Position numbers and translations under genes: made by a program. The notes under the pieces were generated by a model, which saw nothing but the letters and a program-made list of their open reading frames with translations, searched no databases and had not been told where the DNA came from. Of a stretch of 64,000 nt of DNA, positions 26,277-35,700 are shown in pieces; the stretch's first letter is position 1; each line of letters starts with the position of its first letter. The DNA comes from Flagellimonas marinaquae (GTDB taxonomy: Bacteria > Bacteroidota > Bacteroidia > Flavobacteriales > Flavobacteriaceae): the NCBI RefSeq assembly GCF_023716465.1, contig NZ_CP092415.1:2705501-2769500 (forward strand). The letters are read 5' to 3'.

Positions 26277-27197
26277 TTAATACACAATATATAAAAGCGA
26301 GAAAAGTGAAATAAATACCCATAAAGCCATTGCCAGAACTATAGGCTTGGTTCCTGTGGCCTGTAACTCTCTCAAGGAAATTGTTGAACCTACTATAAAA
26401 AGTGTGGTAACCAACAAACGTTTCGATAACAGTACTATAAATGCGGTGGTGGATACTGGCAAAATCTGGAGCGAATTGATAATAATGGCCATAACGAACA
26501 AAAGGATAAAGTAAGGAACTTTAATTTTCTCCCCTTTTGTTTTAAAAAGAAACATTGAAAAAAATGATAACGGAATAATCCATAGAGTTCTGGATAGCTT
26601 TACCGTTGTCGCGGTCCTTAGGGCCTCATCGCCAAAATTCAACGCCGCCCCCACCACAGAACTTGTGTCGTGGATGGCAACGGCACACCAAAGCCCAAAT
26701 TGTTCTTGTGTAAGATGCAACCATTGGCCTACAGCTGGGAACACAAAAAGTGCAATTGAATTTAATGAAAAAATAACGATCAATGCAACACTGATAGTGT
26801 TGCTCTTGGCCCTGATTACAGGGGAAATCGCTGCTATGGCACTTCCGCCACAAATAGCAGTGCCAGATGTAATAAGATGACCCAACTTTAGATCCAGCTT
26901 TAAAATTTTTGCAAGGGATAGTCCTAGTAGTAGTGTAAACAAAATAGAAAAGAAGGTGATTCCCAGTCCTGCTTTACTGGTTTGAATAGTTTCTTGTATA
27001 AACATACCAAAGCCTAGGCCAACAATGGAGATTTTTAAAAAGTAATCAATTAATCTATGACTGTAACTTTTAAAAGGGTTGCCAAACAAAAAGGAATAAC
27101 ACAGGCCCAGCAGTAGTGCTATTGGACTGCTTAATTGCCCCAATAATCCAAGTGAAACAATACATAGGTAGATTCCTTTTATAAAATATACTTTCAT
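26277..27197 (-). CDS. YeiH/UPF0324-family putative anion (sulfite/sulfate) exporter
   Basis: This 306-residue membrane protein has about 9-10 hydrophobic helices. UPF0324 hallmarks are visible: VGLGFGMFIQE, the glycine-rich TSGTAICGGSAIAAISPVI (about 110-130), AIHDTSSVVGAA and KLSRTLWIIPL. YeiH proteins are annotated as putative sulfate exporters, and in enterobacteria yeiH lies next to the LysR gene yeiE, whose product senses sulfite. The same pairing is seen here, with the LysR gene 75 bp upstream on the same strand. Repeated TATAACTAAT sites lie in the gap. The substrate is inferred from the family. Confidence 0.85.
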   Translation of the reverse strand: MKVYFIKGIYLCIVSLGLLGQLSSPIALLLGLCYSFLFGNPFKSYSHRLIDYFLKISIVGLGFGMFIQETIQTSKAGLGITFFSILFTLLLGLSLAKILKLDLKLGHLITSGTAICGGSAIAAISPVIRAKSNTISVALIVIFSLNSIALFVFPAVGQWLHLTQEQFGLWCAVAIHDTSSVVGAALNFGDEALRTATTVKLSRTLWIIPLSFFSMFLFKTKGEKIKVPYFILLFVMAIIINSLQILPVSTTAFIVLLSKRLLVTTLFIVGSTISLRELQATGTKPIVLAMALWVFISLFSLLYIVY

Positions 27198-27234
27198 ATC
27201 GGTACAATTTAGAGATACAAAAGTAGAGTGTGTT

Positions 27235-27283
27235 TATAACTAATTTGTATATTAAATAATTATTTTATATAACTAATAGTTAT
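27235..27283 (-). promoter_or_regulatory. Repeats between the LysR gene and yeiH-type gene, candidate operator
   Basis: TATAACTAAT occurs at 27235-27244 and again at 27268-27277, exactly 33 bp apart, about three helical turns. The second copy is part of an inverted repeat, ATAACT-N3-AGTTAT (27269-27283), which reaches over the LysR stop codon. A LysR-type protein could bind here to control the exporter gene, which starts at 27197. The binding is inferred. Confidence 0.4.
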
Positions 27284-28157
27284 AATTCTGTAGAATGGAT
27301 TTTTGAATATGATCCATGGTGGTTGAAAGGTACCCGGTTCTTTTTGCTAAATAAAACCACCTTTCTATGCTGGCATTTTTAATATCTATGACCTTAAGCC
27401 TGTTCTGGGATAGATCTTGAATAATTGAATGTATTGAAACCAGGGCAAAATCTTGGGAGTTGTAGAGGTAATTCTTTATAGCTTCAGTGCTGTTCAAGAC
27501 AACAACTGTGTTTAGGCTTTCAATCTTTTCATTGGAAAGAAAGTTATCTATTATCTTTTTGGTCCCAGAGCCCTTCTCGCGTTCTATTATCGGGATATTT
27601 TTTAATTCTTCAAGACTGATACTACTTTTTTTAAACGAGTTATTTGCTGCATTGGTGACCAGAACAATTTCATCTTTAATTAATTTTTTAAATTCTAGTT
27701 TGGGATTTGAAATGATACCTTCTGTGATTCCGAAATCGATTTGCTCATTCATGATCAGCTTTTCTATGTTTTCGGAATTATCGCTGGTAATGTTGAAAGT
27801 TGTTTCAGGGAATTGAACTCTGATCTTTGCGATTATTTTTGGAATTATATAATTGGAAAAGGTTGTACTCACCCCGAATGAGATCGATCTTGGAAAAGGC
27901 TCGTTTTTAGTAATGAATTGCTCTTCCATTTCTGAATAAATAGATAGTATTTTGTTCACATAAACCAGAAATGACCTTCCTTCCTTTGTTAATTCAATAG
28001 AACTTCTTTTACGGACAAAAAAGGTGGTTTTATATTCTTCTTCCAAGGATTTAATGGTTTTGGACACTGCCGGTTGCGAAATATGAAGATGTTCGGCAGC
28101 CTTGGTAAAGTTTAACTGATTGGCTACAGTTTTAAATATGTGCAATTTGGTTCTCAT
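27273..28157 (-). CDS. LysR-family transcriptional regulator (YeiE-like)
   Basis: This is a 294-residue LTTR. The N-terminal helix-turn-helix (1-60) reads LHIFKTVANQLNFTKAAEHL then ISQPAVSKTIKSLEEEY, the standard family signature. The C-terminal ligand-binding domain (about 90-290) has SFGVSTTFSNYIIPKII, FGITEGII and EREKGSGTKKIID. The exporter gene follows on the same strand, so the likely role is control of export by an inorganic sulfur ligand, by analogy with YeiE-YeiH. The upstream gap to the flavoprotein gene (28158-28456) holds no visible gene. Confidence 0.85.
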   Translation of the reverse strand: MRTKLHIFKTVANQLNFTKAAEHLHISQPAVSKTIKSLEEEYKTTFFVRKRSSIELTKEGRSFLVYVNKILSIYSEMEEQFITKNEPFPRSISFGVSTTFSNYIIPKIIAKIRVQFPETTFNITSDNSENIEKLIMNEQIDFGITEGIISNPKLEFKKLIKDEIVLVTNAANNSFKKSSISLEELKNIPIIEREKGSGTKKIIDNFLSNEKIESLNTVVVLNSTEAIKNYLYNSQDFALVSIHSIIQDLSQNRLKVIDIKNASIERWFYLAKRTGYLSTTMDHIQKSILQNYNY

Positions 28158-28456
28158 TCGGCTTTTTCAAAGGTATCCAGAATCTTGTTATGCCTCCGGC
28201 TTGTTAAAAAAAATCCCTGTCGACAGTCGATCATTAATAGATGTACAACCAGAAGAGAATGGGAAATTGGGGGAGAACTAACATTTTTAGGAAAATAAAC
28301 ATTAAAATCGAGACCAAGATAAAAACTTTACGAACCATTGGTGTATTGATCAATGTCCAAGGATTGAGATTTGTGTGGTGAAAAAATCAAAAGAAATGCT
28401 ATGGTTTTGCCAATTACATTGGTTTAGGAGTTTCCAAACAACCATTCTAGTGGTGG

Positions 28457-29485
28457 TTAAAGTTTGCCTAGCAGACTAAAGTTATGATGTTGTGTGGCGG
28501 TGTAGAAATCATTGAAAATATGGTTCAACGGGTGTCCAATGCTGCATGCACGTATGCCCAATGTGGTGTAGGCCTTTATAAATTTATCACTAAGACGCTG
28601 GACCAGTTCGGTGGCTTCTTGGTGGAGACCCAAGGCAAAAGGTTCTGTTATTTTGTCGGAGTTGGTTACCATCTTATGGACTTTCACAGCATACCTGTGG
28701 CATATCCTGTTACTTTTTAGGATTATCTGTTGGAACTCATCCAACAAATGATTGGGGACATTACTTTTAAGGGATTCGCTCAAAAAATGTTCTGCCATAC
28801 CTATATAGTTGACCCATAGGGTCAAATCTGCAAAGACCGTAAAGGGCGTCCTAAAAATGGAGTGAGGCAAGCGTAGTCGATCATATGTAAAGCTATATTT
28901 TTCATCAATCAATATGGAGTCAACGCTAAAGGAATGGGTAGCCGTGGCCCGAAGCCCGATGGTATTCCAATCTTTGATAATTGCAACATCCTGCCTGTTC
29001 AACAAAAAGGATCGAATTATTGGTGCCCCATCCTTACAAAGAACATCCTTGCCCTCTTTCTGAACTTTTGCGTTCAAAGTAAAATGAGTCAAATATGGTG
29101 CCCCCGTCGCATATTTCCATGTTCCGTTAAGTACGTAGTTATTGCCATTTATTTGAGCAGTTCCTGTAGCTCCGCCACTCCCACCAAAACAGATAGGCGT
29201 GGTCGATTTGTTGAAGATCGTTTCGGCCACATCGTGGTTCAGGTTTCCGATAAAAAAATTGGCTCCGCTGCAAAGGGTTACCGTCCAACCCAAACTACCA
29301 TTGGCCCTAGCCAATGATTGGAGCATTTTTAACCCATTGGGCAAGGACATTTCCAGCCCGCCAAATGATTTGGGCACCCAAATGTTCCATAGGTTGTTCT
29401 TGCCTATCCACTCCAGAACGTGTGGGGAGAGTTCATCTCCGAAACAATGCATTTCTTCAAGCTCTTGCAAATCTGTTACTTTCAT
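28457..29485 (-). CDS. Acyl-CoA-dehydrogenase-like flavoprotein in a thiamine operon
   Basis: The 342-residue protein has the acyl-CoA dehydrogenase fold order: an N-terminal helical part (WNIWVPKSFGGLEM and LARANGSLGWTV), a central beta domain with the substrate/flavin loop NYVLNGTWKYATGAP (about 115-130) and IGLRATATHSFSVDSI, then a C-terminal helical domain (about 205-342). It is somewhat shorter than classic dehydrogenases (about 380) and more like the HpaB/DszC-type flavin monooxygenase branch. No catalytic Glu is evident. It overlaps the pnuT-like gene by 29 bp and so lies under the TPP riboswitch. A role in making or salvaging a thiamine-related compound is possible, but unproved. Confidence 0.7.
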   Translation of the reverse strand: MKVTDLQELEEMHCFGDELSPHVLEWIGKNNLWNIWVPKSFGGLEMSLPNGLKMLQSLARANGSLGWTVTLCSGANFFIGNLNHDVAETIFNKSTTPICFGGSGGATGTAQINGNNYVLNGTWKYATGAPYLTHFTLNAKVQKEGKDVLCKDGAPIIRSFLLNRQDVAIIKDWNTIGLRATATHSFSVDSILIDEKYSFTYDRLRLPHSIFRTPFTVFADLTLWVNYIGMAEHFLSESLKSNVPNHLLDEFQQIILKSNRICHRYAVKVHKMVTNSDKITEPFALGLHQEATELVQRLSDKFIKAYTTLGIRACSIGHPLNHIFNDFYTATQHHNFSLLGKL

Positions 29486-30056
29486 CTTTCTCTAAAATTC
29501 GTTTCCATTTAAGGTACCCCGATATGGCCACTGCGAACAAAAATGCAGTAAGTCCGGCATAGATATACAATTCCTTATAGATCAATAGGGGTATGGATAT
29601 AATATTGCTAATGTTGAGATATATCCAATTTTCTATTTTTCGTTTGGCCATCAACCACATCCCCGACCAGGCAAAAGCGACAACAATGGCATCCCAAAAA
29701 GGTACATCCGAATCGGTATGCTGGCTCAACCAGTAGGCCATTATCGCAAAACACCCCATGGCAATGCCTATTGCAATGCTATGTTCTTTGCGATTGGAAC
29801 TGGAAATAGGGGTTTCCATTGCCTTTTTGCCCAGTTTCCAATAAAACCACCCATAAATGCTCATGATCAAATAATAGAGGTTCAAAAGTATGTCTGCATA
29901 TAATCTGGATTGGTACAGGACCCAGATACTGATAAGAATGGCAACAATGCCAAAAAGATAATTGTGAACATTGTTTTGCCGGGCCAAAAGCACTTGTACC
30001 ACGCCAAAACCGGTGCCCAGCCATTGCAATAACACTATTTCGGAGAAAAGTTCCAT
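29457..30056 (-). CDS. pnuT: PnuT-type thiamine transporter (PnuC family)
   Basis: This 199-residue inner-membrane protein has about seven hydrophobic helices. The ATG at 30054-30056 (MELFSEIVLLQWLGTGFGV) fits PnuC-family length; the longer frame enters the riboswitch leader. Family features are QVLLARQNNVHNYLFGI, YADILLNLYYLIMSIYGWFYWK and the C-terminal IENWIYLNISNIISIPLLIYK. PnuC proteins carry nicotinamide riboside, and those under TPP riboswitches (PnuT) carry thiamine, which decides the call here. Uptake is by facilitated diffusion and trapping by phosphorylation. The next gene overlaps its end. Confidence 0.88.
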   Translation of the reverse strand: MELFSEIVLLQWLGTGFGVVQVLLARQNNVHNYLFGIVAILISIWVLYQSRLYADILLNLYYLIMSIYGWFYWKLGKKAMETPISSSNRKEHSIAIGIAMGCFAIMAYWLSQHTDSDVPFWDAIVVAFAWSGMWLMAKRKIENWIYLNISNIISIPLLIYKELYIYAGLTAFLFAVAISGYLKWKRILEKDESNRFARA

Positions 30057-30088
30057 TTTTTTGGGTTTACTTTTAAAATGAGGTGCCC

Positions 30089-30129
30089 AAAAAACGGAAT
30101 ACAAGTCAAAACTGACCTTGCCGTACTCC
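30089..30129 (-). terminator. Leader terminator of the TPP riboswitch
   Basis: On the minus strand, GGAGTA (30129-30124) pairs with TATTCC (30101-30096) with one G.U, and CAAGGTCA (30120-30113) pairs with TGACTTG (30108-30102) with one bulged base. The stem is followed by a G and T6 (30094-30089). The first arm overlaps the 3' strand of the riboswitch P1 helix. The hairpin ends 33 nt before the pnuT start, so it is the likely expression platform. Confidence 0.65.
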
Positions 30130-30210
30130 CTACGCCAGCATTACCTGGATCAGGTGCGAAGCATTTGCTTCCGGGTATAATCTCAGCCCAAAGTAGGCAC
30201 CCCATGATAC
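30122..30210 (-). promoter_or_regulatory. TPP riboswitch (THI element)
   Basis: Read on the minus strand, the region has the conserved TPP aptamer in order: GGGGTGCC (30203-30196), GGCTGAGA ending at 30181, ATACCC, ACCTGATC (30155-30148), GGTAATGCTGGCGTAGGGA (30145-30127). A short P1 can form between GTAT (30210-30207) and GTAC (30126-30123). It precedes the PnuC-family gene by about 65 nt. Binding of thiamine pyrophosphate should reduce expression of the two genes downstream. Confidence 0.95.
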
Positions 30211-30609
30211 TGCGAAGATATCATTATTTATGGTCCAATTAAAAATCAATTTCGGGCAAATGCAGGAAAAGCTATCGTTGTTGTTGGATTTGGACGTTCA
30301 CCATCAGCCTATTTCACAGAGACTAGGAAAATTATACTTTAACTTAGGTGTACCATTCGTAATTATGGTTAGGCCATTAAACTATATATGGCAAGCTTGA
30401 TAAGCAAATCCAATCTGTATAGTTGTTTTTATTTTTTGAGCAGGCTTACGTTAAATTAAAGTATGTAGTATAGTTTAATGTAATCCTTCATGAAATTTGA
30501 TGAAAAAATAAATATATTTAATGTTTTTTTGGAAAAAGCTGAATGTTTTCTTGTTTTTTGTCCTTGAAAAGAAAACTGGATTCACGAAAGAATTTTAAAT
30601 GCGCCAGAT
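30211..30609. other. 399-bp divergent gap between the TPP operon and the ECF sigma gene
   Basis: The gap must carry promoters for both directions. On the minus strand a near-consensus -7 box, TATCTTCG, lies about 10-20 nt before the riboswitch. No clear TAnnTTTG box is seen before the sigma gene; TATATTTA near 30515 is the closest. There is no ORF or strong hairpin. Confidence 0.35.
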
Positions 30610-31212
30610 TTGGATTCAAAAGCTTCACATGATAACGACAGATTATTGGTTGAACTACTAATAAGGGGAAACGAGAAAGCCTTCCATGCTCTGTATCAAA
30701 AATACCATAGGGGACTGCACGCGTTTGCATTAGGATTGGTCAAATCCAAAGAAATGGCCGATGAAATTTTACAAGAAGTTTTTATGTCTGTTTGGGTCAA
30801 TTGCGAAATCTTGAATCCAGATCGTTCTTTTAAGTCTTACATATTTACAATTGCAAAGAACAAATCGTTGAATTTTTTACAGAAAGCAGCCACTTCGAAT
30901 AAATTACGGGACGAGATTTTTTACAAGAGCCAGCTTGCACGGAACGATGTCGAGGATTATTTGATCAATGCTGAATATGCGGAATTGCGAGAAAAGGCCA
31001 TTGGCAATTTGCCCGCTAAGCGACAACTTATTTTCAAGATGTCCAGGGAAAAAGGTATGAGTTACGATGATATAAGCAGGGAACTTGGGATTTCTATTAG
31101 TACCGTTAAAAACCAAATGAGCAAGGCATTGTCGGATATTAAAGAGTACCTTAACACACATCCGGATATCTCCCTATGTGTTCTCATCGCAATAAATTTA
31201 TCTTTAGATTGA
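30610..31212 (+). CDS. ECF RNA polymerase sigma factor (FecI-like)
   Basis: This 200-residue sigma factor has the region 2 sequence AFHALYQKYHRGLHAFALGL, EILQEVFMSVW and FTIAKNKSLNFL, and the region 4 sequence NLPAKRQLIFKMSREKGMSYDDISRELGISISTVKNQMSKAL. No suitable ATG exists before region 2, so TTG at 30610 is the best start. A hydrophobic tail follows region 4. The FecR-like anti-sigma gene follows 209 bp later, then a SusC with an STN domain. This is the standard order for cell-surface signalling, in which substrate binding at SusC releases the sigma factor to transcribe the susC operon. Confidence 0.88.
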   Translation: MDSKASHDNDRLLVELLIRGNEKAFHALYQKYHRGLHAFALGLVKSKEMADEILQEVFMSVWVNCEILNPDRSFKSYIFTIAKNKSLNFLQKAATSNKLRDEIFYKSQLARNDVEDYLINAEYAELREKAIGNLPAKRQLIFKMSREKGMSYDDISRELGISISTVKNQMSKALSDIKEYLNTHPDISLCVLIAINLSLD

Positions 31213-31421
31213 ATGTCTTTTGGTGATTTTAGACGGTTTGTTCATATAGCTTCAGCATCCTATTCAATTAAATTTCAACTTTTTTTAATTTATTAATACT
31301 CAGAAAATCAAACTATTAATTTTGATTTTAAATTAATATTAAAAAAACTTTAAGTTAAGAGTAGTACAAAAGTGAAGCTCAACTGTATTATTAAGAACAA
31401 CGTCGATAAAACCAATATTTG

Positions 31422-32591
31422 ATGAATTCCCAAAAACGATTTGAACAACTGATCAATAAGTTTGTGCAAAATCGATGCAGTAAAACGGAGTCTGAAGAGC
31501 TGATTCGTTTTTTACAACAAAAGGATGCCGATTTGCAATTGCCATCCGAAGATACTGTGCTGTCGTTGTTGGATTCATCGAACACCATAGATGAGGCCAA
31601 GTCCAACGAAATTTATCAAAGGATTTTAGAAGTTAAAACTGGACAAAGCAAAAGGCGATCCATTCCCAAGTATTGGACAAGTGTTGCGGCTTCGATCGTT
31701 GTTCTTATTTCGTTGGGAATTTACTTTATGGCCACAACATCCGAACCTCAAATACATACTTTGGAAAAGTTGGTCAATCAAGAACACATTATATTGGAGA
31801 TGGAGGACGGGACCATAAATGTTCTAGATTCCCTAGACCATGGACAGGTTGTAGGTGTTCGAGGTCAATCCTTGGGCAATGTACAGAACAATAGGTTGAC
31901 TTATGATAATGATTTAAGATCAGAGATACCGGTCTACAATACGTTAAAGGTTCCATACGGCCGAAAATTTGAACTGTCCTTAACGGACGGAACCGTGGTT
32001 CATGTAAATGCGGGGAGTTCGCTTAAATACCCAGTAAAATTTATAGATGGTTTGGATAGGGATGTTTATTTGGAGGGTGAAGCCTATTTCGAGGTGGCCC
32101 ATCGTTCCGATCAACCTTTTAAAGTACATATGGGAGGTGTAGGGGTCGAAGTGCTTGGAACACAATTTAATGCAACCGCGTTTCCTGAAAATACCCAGAC
32201 CGATGTGGTCTTGGTCGAAGGGTCGGTTAAACTTTCTGCACAGGATTCTTTTTCCAATGGTAAGGGAGCAGAGCTTTTGCTCCAACCGGGACAAATGGGT
32301 ACATATACCAAAAATACCGAGCAGATAACCAGTCAAACCGTTATTACCGACGTTTACACGCGTTGGGTGGATGGCGAATTGATTTTTAGGAACCTGACTT
32401 TCGGTGAGATGTTAAAGAAATTGGAGAGGCACTTCAATATCCCTATTATTTCCAATGAAGACTTTGTAAATAGGGAGGAAACTTTTAGTGCCAATTTTGG
32501 AAAAGAGTCCATAGACAATGTTTTTGCCTACTTAAAAGAAATATACGATTTAGAATATACCATTCAAGACAACAAAGTAATAATCAACTAA
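31422..32591 (+). CDS. FecR-family anti-sigma factor
   Basis: The 389-residue protein starts at ATG 31422, rather than the TTG one codon upstream. A cytoplasmic N-terminal part (about 1-80) binds the sigma factor. A membrane helix follows (about 88-107, SVAASIVVLISLGIYF). The periplasmic FecR domain (about 180-275) contains VPYGRKFELSLTDGTVVHVN and VYLEGEAYFEVAH. A C-terminal DUF4974-type domain (about 320-389) reads RNLTFGEMLKKLERHFNI and IYDLEYTIQDNKVII. It should relay the signal from the STN domain of the downstream SusC to the ECF sigma factor. SusC starts 118 bp after the stop. Confidence 0.9.
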   Translation: MNSQKRFEQLINKFVQNRCSKTESEELIRFLQQKDADLQLPSEDTVLSLLDSSNTIDEAKSNEIYQRILEVKTGQSKRRSIPKYWTSVAASIVVLISLGIYFMATTSEPQIHTLEKLVNQEHIILEMEDGTINVLDSLDHGQVVGVRGQSLGNVQNNRLTYDNDLRSEIPVYNTLKVPYGRKFELSLTDGTVVHVNAGSSLKYPVKFIDGLDRDVYLEGEAYFEVAHRSDQPFKVHMGGVGVEVLGTQFNATAFPENTQTDVVLVEGSVKLSAQDSFSNGKGAELLLQPGQMGTYTKNTEQITSQTVITDVYTRWVDGELIFRNLTFGEMLKKLERHFNIPIISNEDFVNREETFSANFGKESIDNVFAYLKEIYDLEYTIQDNKVIIN

Positions 32592-32709
32592 AACCAAGAT
32601 TGCCTATGATGATCGAATAGAATCTAACAAAAAATCGGAAGATGGTGACACATCTCCCGATTGTATCTGTAATTAAGTGATTTAACCAACCACTACTAAC
32701 TTCAAAATT

Positions 32710-35700
32710 ATGAAAAAACTCCTTAGGAACAAAGGGCTTAGCTTGACCTATGTTCTAAATCAAAGTATTAAAAACAAGCTATCACTACTCATATTGTTCA
32801 TCACATTCAGCTCTTTTCAGGCCAAAGTAAGCCCTCAACAGCTGATTACCTTAGATTTGGAGAATGTTTCTGTAAGCTTTCTGATCGATAAAATTGAAAG
32901 CTCCACACGATATAGGTTTGCCTACAAGACCACAGATGTTGACTTAAATCGAACATTGTCCATTAAGGCTACCAACCAAGAAATGTCAAAGGTACTACAG
33001 CAGGTTTTTGACGGTACTACTACAGGGTTTAAAGTAATCGGGGATCAAGTTCTGTTAAGTAGCAAAGGTGCTTTGAAAACTAAATTTGACCTAAATGAAG
33101 ACCAGTCCGTAGTGACCGGTATGGTGATTGATGAATTTGGAAACCCTTTTATAGGTGTATATGTTGTGATCAAGGGTACCAACAGTGGGGTGATGACGGA
33201 TTTTGATGGTCGTTACACTATTTCTGTAAACCCGTCGGACACACTACTTTTCAGCCATGTCGGATATAAAACCGTGGCAATAGAAGTGGGTATACAATCT
33301 ACTATCGATGTCCAAATGGAAGAGAGTCTTGCCGAACTGTCGGAGGTGGTCGTAACCGGATTTTTCGAAAGAAAGGAAGAAAGTTATACAGGTGCCACTG
33401 TAACCGTTACCAGTGAAGATCTTAGGAAAGTGGGAAGCCAAAATGTTTTTCAGGCCATACAGAATATTGATCCATCTATTAGTTTGATGGATAATTTTGA
33501 TTTGGGATCCAACCCAAACAACTTACCGGATTTACAGATCAGGGGAACCTCTACATTTCCGGGAAGTACCGCAGATGATAATTTAAAGGGAAATTATTTG
33601 AGAAATCCGAACCAACCCCTTTTTATCCTGAATGGATTTGAAGCTTCTGCAGAAAGGGTGTTCGATTTGGATTTTAATAGAGTGGAGCGTATCACCATAC
33701 TTAAAGATGCCGCTTCTAAGGCGCTTTATGGGTCTAGGGCCGCCAACGGTGTTGTGGTAATCGAGACCAAACAATTATCTGGTGAAGATGCATTGGTAAC
33801 ATATACCGCCAATTTGGATGTGGAACTTCCGGATTTGACCAGTTATAATTTAACCAACTCCTTTCAAAAACTGGAGGCCGAACTTATAGACGGTCTTTAC
33901 ACACCTTCCTTGGCGAACCCAGATCGTTTGGTAGAGCTACAGCAATTGTACCAATCTAGGTTAAAATTGGCCAACGAAGGACTTAATACAGACTGGATGG
34001 CAAAACCATTACAGAATGGTATTGGGCACAGACATTCTTTGGGCGTTGAGTTGGGCAACAAGGATTTACGCCTGCAGGCCAACTTGAACTATAGAAAAAG
34101 TGTCGGTGTAATGAAAGGTTCGTCCAGAGAGAATATTGGCGGAAATCTTACCGCATTTTATAGGGTGAAGAACCTCAATTTTAAAAACAGTACAACTATA
34201 AACAATAACGTGGGCGAGGAATCACCTTATGGTACTTTTAACGAGTATGCGATTATGAACCCTTATTGGAGGGCCAAAAATCCAGATGGTAGTATTCCCT
34301 ACTACGCAGAGATTGGGCCAAACGGAGAAAGGTATACCAATCCACTCTACAATTCTTTGCTCGATTCTAAAAACACGTCTACCTATTTAAACTTTGTCAA
34401 TAATTTTTATTTGGAGTGGAATATCTTACCTGCTTTAAAAACTATAGCGCGTGTAGGTATAGATCTAAAAAAGAGCAAGGCAGATGAGTTTTATCCATCG
34501 GAGCACACAAGGTTTGAAAACTACGCTTTGATAGACAAGAACAGAAAAGGATCCTATCAGGTAAATAATGGACAAAGCAGTTATCTGTACGGAGATCTTA
34601 ACTTGCAGTACTCTAAAAGTTTTAGAAAACATTTGTTGTTCGGAAATGCTGGTTTTAATGTAAGCGAAAGGGAATTTGAAGAGGTAATTCATCTGGCCGA
34701 AGGTTTCCCAAGTAGTAGAATGGACGACATTGTTTTTGCCCGATCATACGCTCTTGATTCAAGGCCTACCGGAATAAGTGGTGTATCCAGGGATGTTGGT
34801 TTCTTGTTTGTAGGATCATATATTTATGACAATAGGTTCCTATCCGATTTTACATTCAGGACCAGCGCGTCTTCCCAATTCGGCGACGATAAAAGATGGT
34901 CCAATTTCTGGAGTGTTGGATTGGGGTGGAACCTGCACAACGAAAAGTTTTTTGCCAAAGCACCATTCGAACAATTTAGGATCAGGGCTTCCGTGGGATC
35001 AACAGGGAATCAGAACTTTAATAGTAATGAATCTGTAGTGACATACGGATACTATCTTGATTCAAGATACCAAGACAATGTTGGATCCTATGCACTCAAC
35101 ATGGGCAACCCGGGACTTCAGTGGGAAACCAAGTTCGATTTTAATAACGGTTTCGACATAAAGATTGGCGGACTGACCCTCCGATACGACTACTACGAGA
35201 GCTATACCGAAAACCTGATCACGGACATAACATTACCGTATTATAGCGGTTTCAGTAGCGTTAAAGATAACTTGGGCAAGGTTAAGAACAGCGGTATCGA
35301 AGCGAACATCTCTTACCTATTGTGGTCCAGGGGCAGAAACTATTTTTCCATTAACGGAGGAATCACAACCAATGAGAACAAGATCATAGAACTTTCCGAT
35401 GCCCTACAAAGCTTTAACGATGCTCAGGATAAGATAGCTGCGGACAGAGGTAACAATAGACCTGTGAACAGGTATGAAAGCGGAATGTCCATGAATGCTA
35501 TTTGGGCGGTACCCTCATTGGGAATCGATCCTTCCACTGGGCAGGAAATCTATGTAAAACAAGACGGGAGCACTACTTACGAATGGGACGCCGACGATTT
35601 GGTGGTTGTTGGGAACAGCAATCCAAAATACAGAGGGATTTTTGGTTTCTCTGGAGAATACGAAGGTTTCGGAATAAGTGTTACGGCCAGGTATTTAGGT

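Noticed and set aside
29457..30104. Nicotinamide riboside transport as the role of the PnuC-family gene
   Set aside because: The complete TPP riboswitch in its leader points to thiamine; no NAD-related gene is adjacent.
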